Below, in pieces: positions 19,106-27,509 of a stretch of DNA of 64,000 nt (position 1 is the first letter of the stretch; every line of letters starts with the position of its first letter). The notes beneath the pieces are model-generated. The model was not told where the DNA came from, made no database searches, and saw only the letters and a program-made list of their open reading frames with translations. Made by a program: the position numbers and the translations under genes. The stretch is from Tamaricihabitans halophyticus (GTDB lineage: Bacteria; Actinomycetota; Actinomycetes; Mycobacteriales; Pseudonocardiaceae), in contig NZ_SLXQ01000006.1 of NCBI RefSeq assembly GCF_004340875.1, forward strand, positions 124,001 through 188,000. The letters run 5' to 3'.

Positions 19106-19122
19106 ACGACAAGAGGTGTCGT
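19106..19122. promoter_or_regulatory. candidate operator of the WYL regulator
   Basis: A perfect dyad ACGACA-N5-TGTCGT lies 21 bp upstream of the WYL start and about 47 bp upstream of ridA. Its position between divergent genes and its symmetry make it the best operator candidate. No binding evidence is available. Confidence 0.5.
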
Positions 19123-19169
19123 GATTTGTCCCGAAGCTTTGACCAGCACGAACAACAACAGGAGCGAAC

Positions 19170-19571
19170 ATGGCAATGCGGCGAACGGCGGTCAATCCGG
19201 TGAGCTGGTCGGTGGAAATGGGGTTCAACCAGGGCGAGCTCGTCTCCGGGCATACCCGAACCCTGTACTGCTCCGGCCAGACCGCGATGAGCGAGGACGG
19301 CAAGCCCGAGCATGCGGGCGATATGGCCGCCCAGGTAGCACTGAGCCTGGACAACCTCGTCGCGGTGCTCGTCGAGGCGAAGATGTCGCTGGCCAACCTC
19401 GTCCGGTTGAACGTCTACACCACGGACGTCGATCTGCTGTTCGCGCACTACGGCGTGCTGGCATCGCGGTTGGCCGCAGCGGGAGCGGCACCCGCCACCA
19501 CTATGCTCGGCGTGACTCGGCTGGCGATCCCCGGCCAGCTGGTCGAACTCGAGGGAACCGCCGTCGAGTGA
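19170..19571 (+). CDS. RidA/YjgF-family protein
   Basis: RidA-type enzymes hydrolyse reactive enamines and imines formed by PLP enzymes; many relatives have other deaminase roles. The 133-residue length and the trimer-core segments LYCSGQTAMSEDGK, NLVRLNVYTTD and the C-terminal TMLGVTRLAIPGQLVELEGTA fit the superfamily. The usual RidA substrate arginine (normally in a NVRVEI-type segment) is not seen in the expected place: TRLAIPGQ has Arg elsewhere. It may therefore belong to another Rid subgroup. It is divergent from the WYL regulator and probably its target. Confidence 0.85.
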   Translation: MAMRRTAVNPVSWSVEMGFNQGELVSGHTRTLYCSGQTAMSEDGKPEHAGDMAAQVALSLDNLVAVLVEAKMSLANLVRLNVYTTDVDLLFAHYGVLASRLAAAGAAPATTMLGVTRLAIPGQLVELEGTAVE

Positions 19572-19587
19572 CCCGACCAGACCGGCA

Positions 19588-19965
19588 GTGCTGATGGACG
19601 ACATGGAAGCCAGGCTGCGCCAGATTGGGCAGCACCACTTCCGCGCGCGGTTCCGGTTACGTGGCCGGGACCGCGCGGTGGTTGACCTGCGCGGGATCGC
19701 CACCGTCCGCAGGCACGCCGCGGACCTGATCGAGCGCAGGCTGGCACCGGCCGAACCACGCAACGACGGCCGGCAGACGCCGTATCGGGGACATCCGGTA
19801 TTCGTCGCGCAGCATGCCACCGCTACGTGTTGTCGCACCTGCTTGAGCCGCTGGCACGGGATCCCCGCCGGAAGGGCACTAGACGAAACCGAAAAAACCT
19901 ACGTCGTGGACGCGATCTGCCGCTGGATCGGCTGGCAGTACGCGCCGCACCAGCCGCCACCGTGA
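19588..19965 (+). CDS. DUF4186 family protein
   Basis: This basic protein of about 125 residues matches DUF4186 by its C-terminal half. The segment RGHPVFVAQHATATCCRTCL is followed by SRWHGIPAGRALDETE and the closing ICRWIGWQY. The CC-x2-C cluster plus the histidines could bind metal, but function is unknown. Starts at GTG 19588, ATG 19594 and ATG 19603 are all possible, as no clear ribosome-binding site is visible. It follows ridA by 16 bp and may be co-transcribed, ending ten bases from convergent DUF2469. Confidence 0.75.
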   Translation: MLMDDMEARLRQIGQHHFRARFRLRGRDRAVVDLRGIATVRRHAADLIERRLAPAEPRNDGRQTPYRGHPVFVAQHATATCCRTCLSRWHGIPAGRALDETEKTYVVDAICRWIGWQYAPHQPPP

Positions 19966-19975
19966 CCGGCAAGCC

Positions 19976-20281
19976 CTACTCGGGTAACCGCAGGTCGGGC
20001 TTTTCCAGTTCCTCGACGTTCACATCCTTGAACGTGATAACCCGGACGTTCTTCACGAAACGCGTAGGGCGGTACATGTCCCACACCCAGGCATCGGACA
20101 TCCGCACCTCGAAGTACACCTCGCCCTCGGCGTCCTTCACCTGCACATCCACCGCGTTCGCCAGATAGAACCGCCGCTCGGTTTCCACGACGTAGGTGAA
20201 CTGGCTGACGATGTCGCGGTACTCCCGATAGAGCTGCAACTCCATCTCGGTCTCGTACTTCTCGAGGTCCTCACCGCTCAT
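19976..20281 (-). CDS. DUF2469 family protein
   Basis: The 101-residue protein starts at ATG 20281 (MSGEDLEKYETEMELQLYRE) and has the same length as mycobacterial Rv2901c, which lies at the same position beside rnhB. It is acidic, with conserved FTYVVETERRFYLAN and YFEVRMSDAWVWDMYRPTRF. Function is unknown. It is probably co-transcribed with rnhB 50 bp upstream. Confidence 0.9.
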   Translation of the reverse strand: MSGEDLEKYETEMELQLYREYRDIVSQFTYVVETERRFYLANAVDVQVKDAEGEVYFEVRMSDAWVWDMYRPTRFVKNVRVITFKDVNVEELEKPDLRLPE

Positions 20282-20331
20282 CGTGCCCGTAATCCTCCTC
20301 GTCCCCATAGAACCCAGCCGGGTCCAGTGCA

Positions 20332-21138
20332 TCAGCTGCCCGTTGCGTACCGGGCATATCCATTCTGACCCACATCGGGTTGGAGACCACCCGACGACAC
20401 CAGCTCGACGGGTTCCGCCGCATCTTCGCGCTCACTGAGCCGGCGGACCGCGGCGACACTGCGCGCCACCCGATGCGGTGGGCGCAAGCCATGCTCGGCG
20501 GCCGCCGAAGCCACATTCGCGTAGGACCAGCGGTGCACCTCGCTTGGCCCCTGCTGGCGCAGCGCCTCGGAATGCTCGGCGGTGCTGTACCCCTTGTGCA
20601 CGGCGAAGCCGTACCCGCCGTAGCTGCCGTCCAGCTCGGACATGATCCGGTCCCTGGTGACCTTGGCCAGCACCGAAGCGGCCGCCACGCAGGCAACCGC
20701 CCGGTCGCCCTTGCGGACCGGCACGCTCGGCGCGGTCAGTCCTGGGATGCCGAAACCGTCGGTGAGCACGTACCCCGGATGCGACGCCAGCCTGGCTACC
20801 GCCCGACGCATACCCTCCACGTTCGCGGCGTGCACACCAAGCGCGTCGACCTCAGCGGCGGGCACCACGACCACGGCGTAGTCCGGCGCGCGCCGGACAA
20901 GCAGCTCGTACAGTCGCTCGCGGCTTGTCGGAGTGAGCAACTTCGAGTCGGTCAGCTCCGCGAATCGCGCACTGTCCGTAGTCCGCAGTACACAGGAAGC
21001 CACGACAAGTGGACCGGCACAGGCGCCGCGCCCCGCTTCGTCCACCCCTGCCACCGGACCAAGTCCGCGCCGATCAAGGGCCGACTGAAAAGCCCAGGTG
21101 CCGGTGTCCCGACGAACCACCGCGCGTGCGGGGCGCAC
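20332..21138 (-). CDS. rnhB: ribonuclease HII
   Basis: RNase HII cuts RNA in RNA-DNA hybrids and removes misincorporated ribonucleotides. The catalytic DEAGRG motif ([17 protein letters not shown]) contributes Asp and Glu, and further acidic sites lie in LTDSKLLT and [23 protein letters not shown] and [12 protein letters not shown] are conserved. The frame is open to 21354, but the upstream part has no family similarity and overlaps lepB. GTG 21138 gives about 268 residues and leaves a 23-bp gap to lepB; GTG 21120 is another option. Confidence 0.92.
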   Translation of the reverse strand: MRPARAVVRRDTGTWAFQSALDRRGLGPVAGVDEAGRGACAGPLVVASCVLRTTDSARFAELTDSKLLTPTSRERLYELLVRRAPDYAVVVVPAAEVDALGVHAANVEGMRRAVARLASHPGYVLTDGFGIPGLTAPSVPVRKGDRAVACVAAASVLAKVTRDRIMSELDGSYGGYGFAVHKGYSTAEHSEALRQQGPSEVHRWSYANVASAAAEHGLRPPHRVARSVAAVRRLSEREDAAEPVELVSSGGLQPDVGQNGYARYATGS

Positions 21139-21161
21139 CTGCGCAGAAGAGAAATTGCCCG

Positions 21162-22073
21162 CTACGGCCCGCTGCGTCGCCACACCCGCACGATACCCGC
21201 ATAGGTTCGCCGGCCCGCCCACAGCGCCGGCCATGCGCCAGCTACGCCGATCGCCGCGGGCAAACCCTGCTGCCAAGCGGGCGCGTTGAACGTACCGGGG
21301 GCCGCCGCCGGCATCGCGGCTTCCTGCGGATCGTGGTCGCTCACGCCCTGCCAACGGGATGGCGGCAGCACGATGACGCGCGCCTTGCCAATAACGTTGT
21401 CCAGCGGAACCGCGCCGCGGGCTCCACCGCCACCCTGATATCGCGAATCGCTCGAGTTGTTCCGGTTATCGCCCATCATCCACACGGAATCATCGGGCAC
21501 CCGGACCGGATCGAACTCGGCCTGTTCATTACCCGAACCGGGCTCCCAATAGATATACGGCTCGTCCAGTGGTTGACCGTCGACAAGTACCCGATTGTTG
21601 TCATCGCAGCACTCCACGGTTTGCCCGCCAACAGCGATAACGCGTTTCACGAAGTCCTTCTCGTCTGGAGGCGCGAGGCCAACGACGGAGCCGATCTGCC
21701 GGAAGAAGCCAGCGATCGGATTGCTCGAATCATTGCTTGGCGCGTCGTTCTCGGTCCATGGCTGTGGTCCTTTGAAAACCACCACGTCGCCGGGACTGGG
21801 ATCGGTGAACAGGTAGGTAACTTTGTCGACAAGTACCCGGTCACCGGTACATCCAGGGCAGCCATGCAGCGTCTGCTCCATCGAGCCGGACGGAATCATG
21901 TAGGGGCGCCCAATGAACTGTTGAATCAAAAAAGCGAGCACTAATGCGACGCCGATCAGAATCGGCAGCTCTTTCCAGAACGACCGCTGCTTCTTCTTCG
22001 GCTTACTCGCCGGAGCCTGCTCGGCTGACTCGTCCCCGCCCTCGCTGGACGATTGATTCACGTGGTCGACCAC
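21162..22073 (-). CDS. lepB: type I signal peptidase, copy 1
   Basis: Signal peptidase I removes signal peptides outside the membrane. The 303-residue protein has a charged N-terminus, one membrane helix (about residues 35-55), catalytic Ser64 in [10 protein letters not shown] and general-base Lys143 in [10 protein letters not shown], plus the [13 protein letters not shown] signature. Unusual features are paired CPGC and ECCDD cysteines and a C-terminal extension with a second hydrophobic helix ([18 protein letters not shown]). It is about 88% identical over roughly 266 residues to the neighbouring copy, by hand count, with divergent N-termini. Confidence 0.94.
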   Translation of the reverse strand: MVDHVNQSSSEGGDESAEQAPASKPKKKQRSFWKELPILIGVALVLAFLIQQFIGRPYMIPSGSMEQTLHGCPGCTGDRVLVDKVTYLFTDPSPGDVVVFKGPQPWTENDAPSNDSSNPIAGFFRQIGSVVGLAPPDEKDFVKRVIAVGGQTVECCDDNNRVLVDGQPLDEPYIYWEPGSGNEQAEFDPVRVPDDSVWMMGDNRNNSSDSRYQGGGGARGAVPLDNVIGKARVIVLPPSRWQGVSDHDPQEAAMPAAAPGTFNAPAWQQGLPAAIGVAGAWPALWAGRRTYAGIVRVWRRSGP

Positions 22074-22138
22074 GTCGCCAGGCTACGACAACGGGTAATG
22101 CACACCACAGGGGGCCGGGAGCCGGCCCGGAATATCCG

Positions 22139-23140
22139 TTACGACCGGCGACCTTGCCCCAACCGAGTGATACCGGCGTAGGCTTTACGTCCAACCCACA
22201 GTGTCGGCCAGGCACCGATGACACCGATCATCGCGGGCAAGCCTTGCTGCCAAGCGGGCGCGCTGTACGAGCTTGGCGCGGCCGCCGGCATCGCTACTTC
22301 CTGCGGATCGTGATCACTCACGCCCTGCCAACGCGATGGCGGCAGCACGATGACCCGTGCTTTGCCAATAATGTTGTCCACCGGAACGGCGCCGCGGGCT
22401 CCACCGCCACCCTGATATCGCGAATCGCTCGAATCGTTCCGGTTATCGCCCATCATCCACACGGAATCATTGGGCACTCGAACCGGATCGAACTCGGCCT
22501 GCTGGGTCCCCCTGCCCTCTTCCCAATGGATATAGGGCTCGTCCAGTGGTTGACCGTCGACAAGTACCCGATTGTTGTCATCGCAGCACTCCACGGTTTG
22601 CCCACCAACCGCGACGATGCGTTTCACGAAGTCCTTCTCATCCGGCGGCGCCAAACCAACGACGGAGCCGATCTGCCGGAAGAAGCCAGCGATCGGATTG
22701 CTCGAATCATTGCTCGGCGCGTCGTTCTCCGTCCACGCCGGCGGACCCTTGAAAACCACCACATCGCCGGGGCCGGGATCGGTGAACAAATAGGTGACCT
22801 GGTCCACCAACACCCGGTCACCAGTACACCCTGGGCAGCCGTGCAGCGTCTGCTCCATCGAGCCAGATGGAATCATGTAGACGCGCGCGACGAACTGCTG
22901 AATCAGAAATGTCAGTCCAAGCGCGACGACAATCAGAATCGGCAGCTCTTTCCAGAAGGATCGCTGCTTCTTCGATTTGCGCTGCGAGGACTCGGCAGAC
23001 TCCGTATCGCCGGATTCCTCGGGCTGCTGCGAGGTCGGCTCTCGACCAGCAGTCGAATTCTCGCCCAGCCCATGATCGTGGCCGCCGGAAGCCCGATCGG
23101 GATCGTCCTCGGAGGATGGGAAGTTCACGCGGTCGACCAC
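22139..23140 (-). CDS. lepB: type I signal peptidase, copy 2
   Basis: This 333-residue copy has Ser94 in [10 protein letters not shown] and Lys173 in FVKRIVAVGG as the catalytic dyad, the MMGDNRNDSSDSR box, the same CPGC and ECCDD cysteines, and the same C-terminal second helix. Its N-terminal cytoplasmic tail is about 30 residues longer and rich in Ser, Glu and Asp. Both copies begin MVD(H/R)VN. The 65-bp spacing and the high identity indicate a tandem duplication. This copy adjoins rplS, the conserved lepB position. Confidence 0.94.
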   Translation of the reverse strand: MVDRVNFPSSEDDPDRASGGHDHGLGENSTAGREPTSQQPEESGDTESAESSQRKSKKQRSFWKELPILIVVALGLTFLIQQFVARVYMIPSGSMEQTLHGCPGCTGDRVLVDQVTYLFTDPGPGDVVVFKGPPAWTENDAPSNDSSNPIAGFFRQIGSVVGLAPPDEKDFVKRIVAVGGQTVECCDDNNRVLVDGQPLDEPYIHWEEGRGTQQAEFDPVRVPNDSVWMMGDNRNDSSDSRYQGGGGARGAVPVDNIIGKARVIVLPPSRWQGVSDHDPQEVAMPAAAPSSYSAPAWQQGLPAMIGVIGAWPTLWVGRKAYAGITRLGQGRRS

Positions 23141-23173
23141 CAGGTCAGGCTACGGCAATGCGCACCGAAAGCT

Positions 23174-23530
23174 TCAGGAAGCCGGGGTCTCGCGCTTTTC
23201 CTTGATCTTCGCGGCCTTACCACGCAGCTCACGCAGGTAGTACAGCTTGGCGCGACGCACGTCACCACGCTTGTCGACCTCGAGCTTCGAGATGTTCGGC
23301 GAGTGCACCGGGAAGGTGCGCTCCACGCCGACGCCGAAGGAAACCTTGCGCACCGTGAAGGTCTCGCGGATCCCGTCACCCTGGCGACGAATCACGACGC
23401 CCTGGAACACCTGGACACGCTCGCGGGTGCCCTCGATGACGCGGACGTGCACCTTCAGCGTGTCGCCCGGACGAAAGTTCGGGATGTCGGAACGCAGTGA
23501 CTTCGCGTCCAGAGCGTCCAGGGTGTTCAT
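23174..23530 (-). CDS. rplS: 50S ribosomal protein L19
   Basis: L19 lies at the subunit interface. The 118-residue protein starts at ATG 23530 ([19 protein letters not shown]) with GAGGAC upstream. Conserved parts are [46 protein letters not shown] and the C-terminal [19 protein letters not shown]. It lies between trmD and lepB as in other actinobacteria. Confidence 0.97.
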   Translation of the reverse strand: MNTLDALDAKSLRSDIPNFRPGDTLKVHVRVIEGTRERVQVFQGVVIRRQGDGIRETFTVRKVSFGVGVERTFPVHSPNISKLEVDKRGDVRRAKLYYLRELRGKAAKIKEKRETPAS

Positions 23531-23683
23531 CGGGTCCGTCCTCGTCCTCAAGTCGATGGCTTTCGGGTGTGCCAAGCGGGCGCGGCTCGGCGCATCACTG
23601 GTCTTGCGTTGGGGTGTGTGGCGCGCTGTCGAGTGCTGCCCGCTGACGGCAACCCGTCCAGTATGCCAGAGGGGTACGGGAGG

Positions 23684-24433
23684 TTAATCGGGCCCCTCGG
23701 CGCGCAGCCGGTCGAGGACCGCGCGATCGTGCTTGTCCAGCGTATCCGTGGGTAGCGCGGCAAGCAGATCGGGCCGGCGCCGGTAAGTCCGCTCCAGTGC
23801 ACGGTCCCGCCGCCAGCGGTCCACCGCGGCGTGGTTACCGGAGCGCAGTACGTCCGGCACCGGGAGCTCCCGCCACACCTCGGGGCGGGTATAGCTCGGC
23901 CCCTCGAGTAGCCCATCGGAGAAGGAGTCCTGCTCGGCCGAGACCGGATTGCCCAGCACCCCGGGCAGCAGCCGGGCCACCGCCTCGACCATGGTCAGCA
24001 CCGCCACCTCGCCGCCGACCAGTACGTAGTCGCCGATGGACACCTCGTCCACCCGCATCCGCCGTTCGGCGTCGGCGATGACCCGCTGGTCAATGCCCTC
24101 GTAGCGACCACAGGCGAACACCAGGGAGCGCTCAGCCGCGAACTCGTGCGCCATCCGCTGGGTGAACGGCCTGCCGGCGGGGGTCGGCACGATCAGGCGA
24201 GCATCCGAGGGACAGACCGCATCCAGCGCCTCACCCCATACCTGCGGTTTCATCACCATGCCAGGGCCGCCGCCATACGGGCTGTCGTCCACCGCGCGGT
24301 GCACGTCGTAGGTCCAGTCCCGCAGGTCATGTACGGCGATGTCGAGCAGCCCGCGCTCGATGGCCTTGCCGAGCAGCGCGGTACGCAGCGGCGCGAGGTA
24401 CTCGGGAAAAATGGTGACGACGTCGATCCGCAC
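23684..24433 (-). CDS. trmD: tRNA (guanine-N1)-methyltransferase
   Basis: TrmD makes m1G37 in tRNAs and so prevents frameshifting. The 249-residue protein begins [13 protein letters not shown] and contains the knotted SAM site with [26 protein letters not shown] and [15 protein letters not shown]. The C-terminal domain starts near [13 protein letters not shown]. Length and motifs are normal. Its usual upstream neighbour rimM is instead about 10.8 kb away at 35279. Confidence 0.97.
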   Translation of the reverse strand: MRIDVVTIFPEYLAPLRTALLGKAIERGLLDIAVHDLRDWTYDVHRAVDDSPYGGGPGMVMKPQVWGEALDAVCPSDARLIVPTPAGRPFTQRMAHEFAAERSLVFACGRYEGIDQRVIADAERRMRVDEVSIGDYVLVGGEVAVLTMVEAVARLLPGVLGNPVSAEQDSFSDGLLEGPSYTRPEVWRELPVPDVLRSGNHAAVDRWRRDRALERTYRRRPDLLAALPTDTLDKHDRAVLDRLRAEGPD

Positions 24434-24476
24434 CGGCCAAGCTTAACGAGCCCCTGCCGCACGAGCTGGGGCCCCG

Positions 24477-24521
24477 ACTCAGCCGGGCAGCACTCAGTCG
24501 GGCAGCACTCAGTCGGGCAGC
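24477..24521. repeat. three 15-bp tandem units spanning the ArsA-like stop codon
   Basis: The unit ACTCAGYCGGGCAGC occurs at 24477, 24492 and 24507. Read on the minus strand in frame with the ArsA-like gene, each copy encodes LPD/LPG followed by TGA. The real stop (24509-24511) is therefore followed by two more in-frame stops. Confidence 0.9.
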
Positions 24522-25441
24522 GCCGCGAGGTGCCCGGCGAGCTGTCCGAGTTCGGTCGAGCCGGTCAGCGTCCCCGGCAGCATTGGCACCCGGACGGTCG
24601 CCGGCGCCGCGGCCGTGCTGGCGAGTTCGGCGAACACCTCGTCCTGTTGCGCGCGCCGACTGCCGAGCAGCCCAGGATCGTCGGCAGGCAACACCCGGTT
24701 CACGATCAGTTCGCCGAGCACCAGCCCCGAATCCCGCAAGCTGGTCAGCGTGCGCAGCGTCTCAGCAAGCGGCAACCGCTCGGGTACCAGCACCAGATGC
24801 ACGACGGCAGCCTCGCGGAACACCTTTGCCAGCTCGGTGAGCCGGGCCCGACGCGCGCGCAGCCGATCGAGCAGCGGGTCGGGCTCCTCGCGCGCACTGC
24901 CAAACAGTCCGGCCACCCGCTCGTCCGCGGCTCGCGTTCGGGCGCGCTGACTGGCCAGGCCCTCGATCCACGGAGTGAGCAAGGTGGGCAGGCTGAGCAA
25001 CCGGGTCATATGCCCGGTCGGCGCACTGTCCACGATGAGCCGGTCCCAGTGCTCGCCAACCTGCTCGACGAAGTCGTTCAGCCGATCAAGTAGCGCCGAT
25101 TCCACCGTCCCTGGGCTCTCGGTCGCCCTGTTCAGGTGTGTGCGCACAGCCGGCAAGATCTCCGGCGGGACGGCGTCCTGGGCATCGGCGATGATCTCCG
25201 CGACCCTGGCACTCGCCTGTTGCTCACCGCTGATCTCGGCGGCCCACAGCCGATCAGCGAGCTGACGGGGTTGCCCGTCGAGTGGCGTGTCGAATACATC
25301 GCCAAGCGAATGCGCCGGGTCGGTGGACACCACCAGCGTGCGCTGCCCGGCATTGGCCATGCGCAGGCCGAACGCGGCCGCCAGGGTCGTCTTGCCCACA
25401 CCGCCCTTGCCACCGAAGAAGCGCACCGAGGTCAACAGCAC
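24509..25441 (-). CDS. ArsA/Get3-like ATPase of a CstA-linked operon
   Basis: The 310-residue protein has the deviant Walker A GGKGGVGKTTLAAA at about residues 10-23. STDPAHSLGDVFDTPL and VDSAPTGHMTRLLSLP are the switch motifs of the ArsA/Get3 family of dimeric ATPases. It contains no cysteine at all, so the thiol metalloid site of true ArsA is absent and an arsenite role is unlikely. GTG 25441 is the start and overlaps the end of the CC-star gene by ten bases. A targeting or assembly role for a membrane partner is inferred from the fold and from cstA upstream. Confidence 0.8.
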   Translation of the reverse strand: MLLTSVRFFGGKGGVGKTTLAAAFGLRMANAGQRTLVVSTDPAHSLGDVFDTPLDGQPRQLADRLWAAEISGEQQASARVAEIIADAQDAVPPEILPAVRTHLNRATESPGTVESALLDRLNDFVEQVGEHWDRLIVDSAPTGHMTRLLSLPTLLTPWIEGLASQRARTRAADERVAGLFGSAREEPDPLLDRLRARRARLTELAKVFREAAVVHLVLVPERLPLAETLRTLTSLRDSGLVLGELIVNRVLPADDPGLLGSRRAQQDEVFAELASTAAAPATVRVPMLPGTLTGSTELGQLAGHLAALPD

Positions 25442-25713
25442 ACCTCGGGATCACCAAACCCGCGTTGCCCCATTCGCTGATGCCATTCGTGCAGGTCGGC
25501 GACCAGGTAGGGGATGAGCTCAAGGGTTTCGTAGGCCACCGGGTTGTCCACGCCGAGCGATTCCAACATGACAAGCGCGCGCAGGGTGTCCTGCTGCCGG
25601 CGAGCCTCCCGCCGTGCGCCCTGCCGCCAGCGGGCCACGAAAAGCTGATCGTGCCCGCGTTCCAGCCGGCGCCACGCCGCGCGTAGCCGGGCAGGCAGGC
25701 CGCCCTTGGTCAC
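25432..25713 (-). CDS. small CC-star (cory-CC-star-like) protein
   Basis: This 93-residue protein ends in two cysteines immediately before the stop (GDPEVCC), the defining trait of the family I know as cory-CC-star, recalled from memory. It is Arg-rich in the first 45 residues and has ESLGVDNPVAYETLELIPYL and ADLHEWHQRMG in the second half. No membrane segment is evident. It overlaps the cstA stop by four bases and the ArsA-like start by ten, so the three genes form one coupled unit. The terminal cysteines could bind metal, form a disulfide, or be modified; none of this is shown. Confidence 0.75.
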   Translation of the reverse strand: MTKGGLPARLRAAWRRLERGHDQLFVARWRQGARREARRQQDTLRALVMLESLGVDNPVAYETLELIPYLVADLHEWHQRMGQRGFGDPEVCC

Positions 25714-27416
25714 CGGACCGTGGACTCATCCTGCTCGGCCGCACCTTGCCATGCCTTGCGCAAGGCGATCGCCGCCTCGACGATCAGCCAGATCGCCAGC
25801 ACCAGGATGATCAGGTCAAGCGGGAAGAGCACCCATTCCTGCTGGTTGAGGAACTCCTGCAGGTTCACGATCAGCGCCCATACGGTCATCACGACCAGGA
25901 ACACGAGCGGGATGAGTACCGCGGTCGGGTTGCGCCGCTGTTTGGTCACCCATACCGCGATCACCGCGAGCGCAAGCCCCGCGGTGAGCTGGTTGGTGGT
26001 GCCGAACAGCTGCCACAGCACGCCGAAGGTGAATCCGTCCTTGCCGCCGCCGGGGATCAGCGCCATCGCAAGCGGGACAAGCACGGCGACCAGCGAACCG
26101 AACGTGGCACTGCGGGAGAGCTTGCGCGCCCCGGCGACCTCGGCGATCTCCTGCACGATGTAGCGCTGCAGGCGCACCCCGGTGTCCATAGTGGTCGCCG
26201 CGAAGCTGATCACCACGATCGCGGCGAAGACCGTGGCAAGCGAGGCGGAGACGCCGAGGTTGCTCGCGAAGTTGGCCACACCGGCGACGAAGTTGCCGGT
26301 GGCACCGTCCGAAGCGGACGCGAAGTCGGCGTAGACCGCGTTCCAGTCCGCAGTTGTCGCGACCACGCCCGCGGTGCACGCCAGGATGGAGCCGAGCGCG
26401 AGCGAACCCTCGCCGACCGCGCCGAAATAGCCCACGTAGCGGGCGTCGGTCTCCTTGTCGAGCTGTTTTGACGTGGTGCCCGAGGAGACCAAGCTGTGGA
26501 ATCCGGATATCGCGCCGCAGGCGATGGTCACGAATAGCAAGGGGAACCAGCTCGGTGAACCCTCCGGGGTGTCGTTGATCGCCGGCGCGACGATCTTGTC
26601 CATACCCACGGTCACGCCGAGCACGATCACGCCGAGCGCGATGAACAGCTGATGCGAGTTGATGTAGTCGCGCGGCTGGAGCAGCACCCACACCGGAATC
26701 CGAGAAGCGACGAAGGTGTAGGCGAACAGCAGGATGACCCAGATGTTGCGGTCAGTGAAAAACCCGTCTTCGGCGGCGAAGCCGAGGGTGATCGGCCACA
26801 GCTGACCGAGCAGGATCGAGCAGTACAGCAGCACCACACCGATCAACGTCGGCACCAGCGCGGCGCTGCGCGTGCGGTACACGTACTGCCCGATGCCGAT
26901 GGCCAGCGGAATCTGCAGCAGCATGGGCAGTACTGCCTCGGGGTTGGCCACGAAGAGGTTCGCGATCACCACCGCGAACACGGCATTCACCAGTGTCAAC
27001 AGGAAGAAGATGATCAGCAGGAAGAGCGCACGGGCCCGCTTGTTGATCACCTCGTTGGCCAGGGTGCCGATGCTGCGCGCCTTGTGTCGCACGGATACCA
27101 CCAGCGCACCGAAATCGTGTACGCCCGCGGCGAAGATGGTCCCGGCGACTACCCAGAGCAGCGCTGGTCCCCAACCCCAGAACACCGCGATCGCGGGCCC
27201 GACGATGGGCGCCGCGCCGGCGATGGAGGTGAAGTGGTGGCCGAAGAGCACATGCTTGTTCGTCGGCACGAAGTCGACCCCGTCGGACATGGTGTGTGCC
27301 GGAGTGGCGGCCGAGGCGTCTAGCGCGTAGACCTTGCGCGCGAGGTAATTCGAGTAGTAGCGGTAGCCGAGGTAAAACAGGACACCGACAACAAGTGCCA
27401 GGACTATTGCGGGCAT
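25710..27416 (-). CDS. cstA: CstA-family pyruvate/peptide transporter
   Basis: CstA-family carriers take up pyruvate and possibly peptides, and in some bacteria are induced on carbon starvation. The 568-residue protein has many hydrophobic helices and the family core GHHFTSIAGAAPIVGPAIAV near residue 58, followed by FAAGVHDFGALVVSVRHKARS. It is shorter than E. coli CstA (701 residues), closer to the short forms. ATG 27416 has GGGGAG eight bases upstream. It leads the cstA/CC-star/ArsA-like operon and is divergent from the PPOX-fold gene, with 93 bp between. Confidence 0.92.
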   Translation of the reverse strand: MPAIVLALVVGVLFYLGYRYYSNYLARKVYALDASAATPAHTMSDGVDFVPTNKHVLFGHHFTSIAGAAPIVGPAIAVFWGWGPALLWVVAGTIFAAGVHDFGALVVSVRHKARSIGTLANEVINKRARALFLLIIFFLLTLVNAVFAVVIANLFVANPEAVLPMLLQIPLAIGIGQYVYRTRSAALVPTLIGVVLLYCSILLGQLWPITLGFAAEDGFFTDRNIWVILLFAYTFVASRIPVWVLLQPRDYINSHQLFIALGVIVLGVTVGMDKIVAPAINDTPEGSPSWFPLLFVTIACGAISGFHSLVSSGTTSKQLDKETDARYVGYFGAVGEGSLALGSILACTAGVVATTADWNAVYADFASASDGATGNFVAGVANFASNLGVSASLATVFAAIVVISFAATTMDTGVRLQRYIVQEIAEVAGARKLSRSATFGSLVAVLVPLAMALIPGGGKDGFTFGVLWQLFGTTNQLTAGLALAVIAVWVTKQRRNPTAVLIPLVFLVVMTVWALIVNLQEFLNQQEWVLFPLDLIILVLAIWLIVEAAIALRKAWQGAAEQDESTVR

Positions 27417-27509
27417 GGCTAGCTCTCCCCGAGCATCATTGGCCGAACCTGAAATGGCCTCGTATACAGCGGCGCAGAGTAACAGTACAAATCAGATGAA
27501 GAGAAGAGT

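Noticed and set aside
24509-25441. Arsenite-transport ATPase ArsA
   Set aside because: No cysteines for the metalloid site and no ars genes around; only the ATPase fold is shared.
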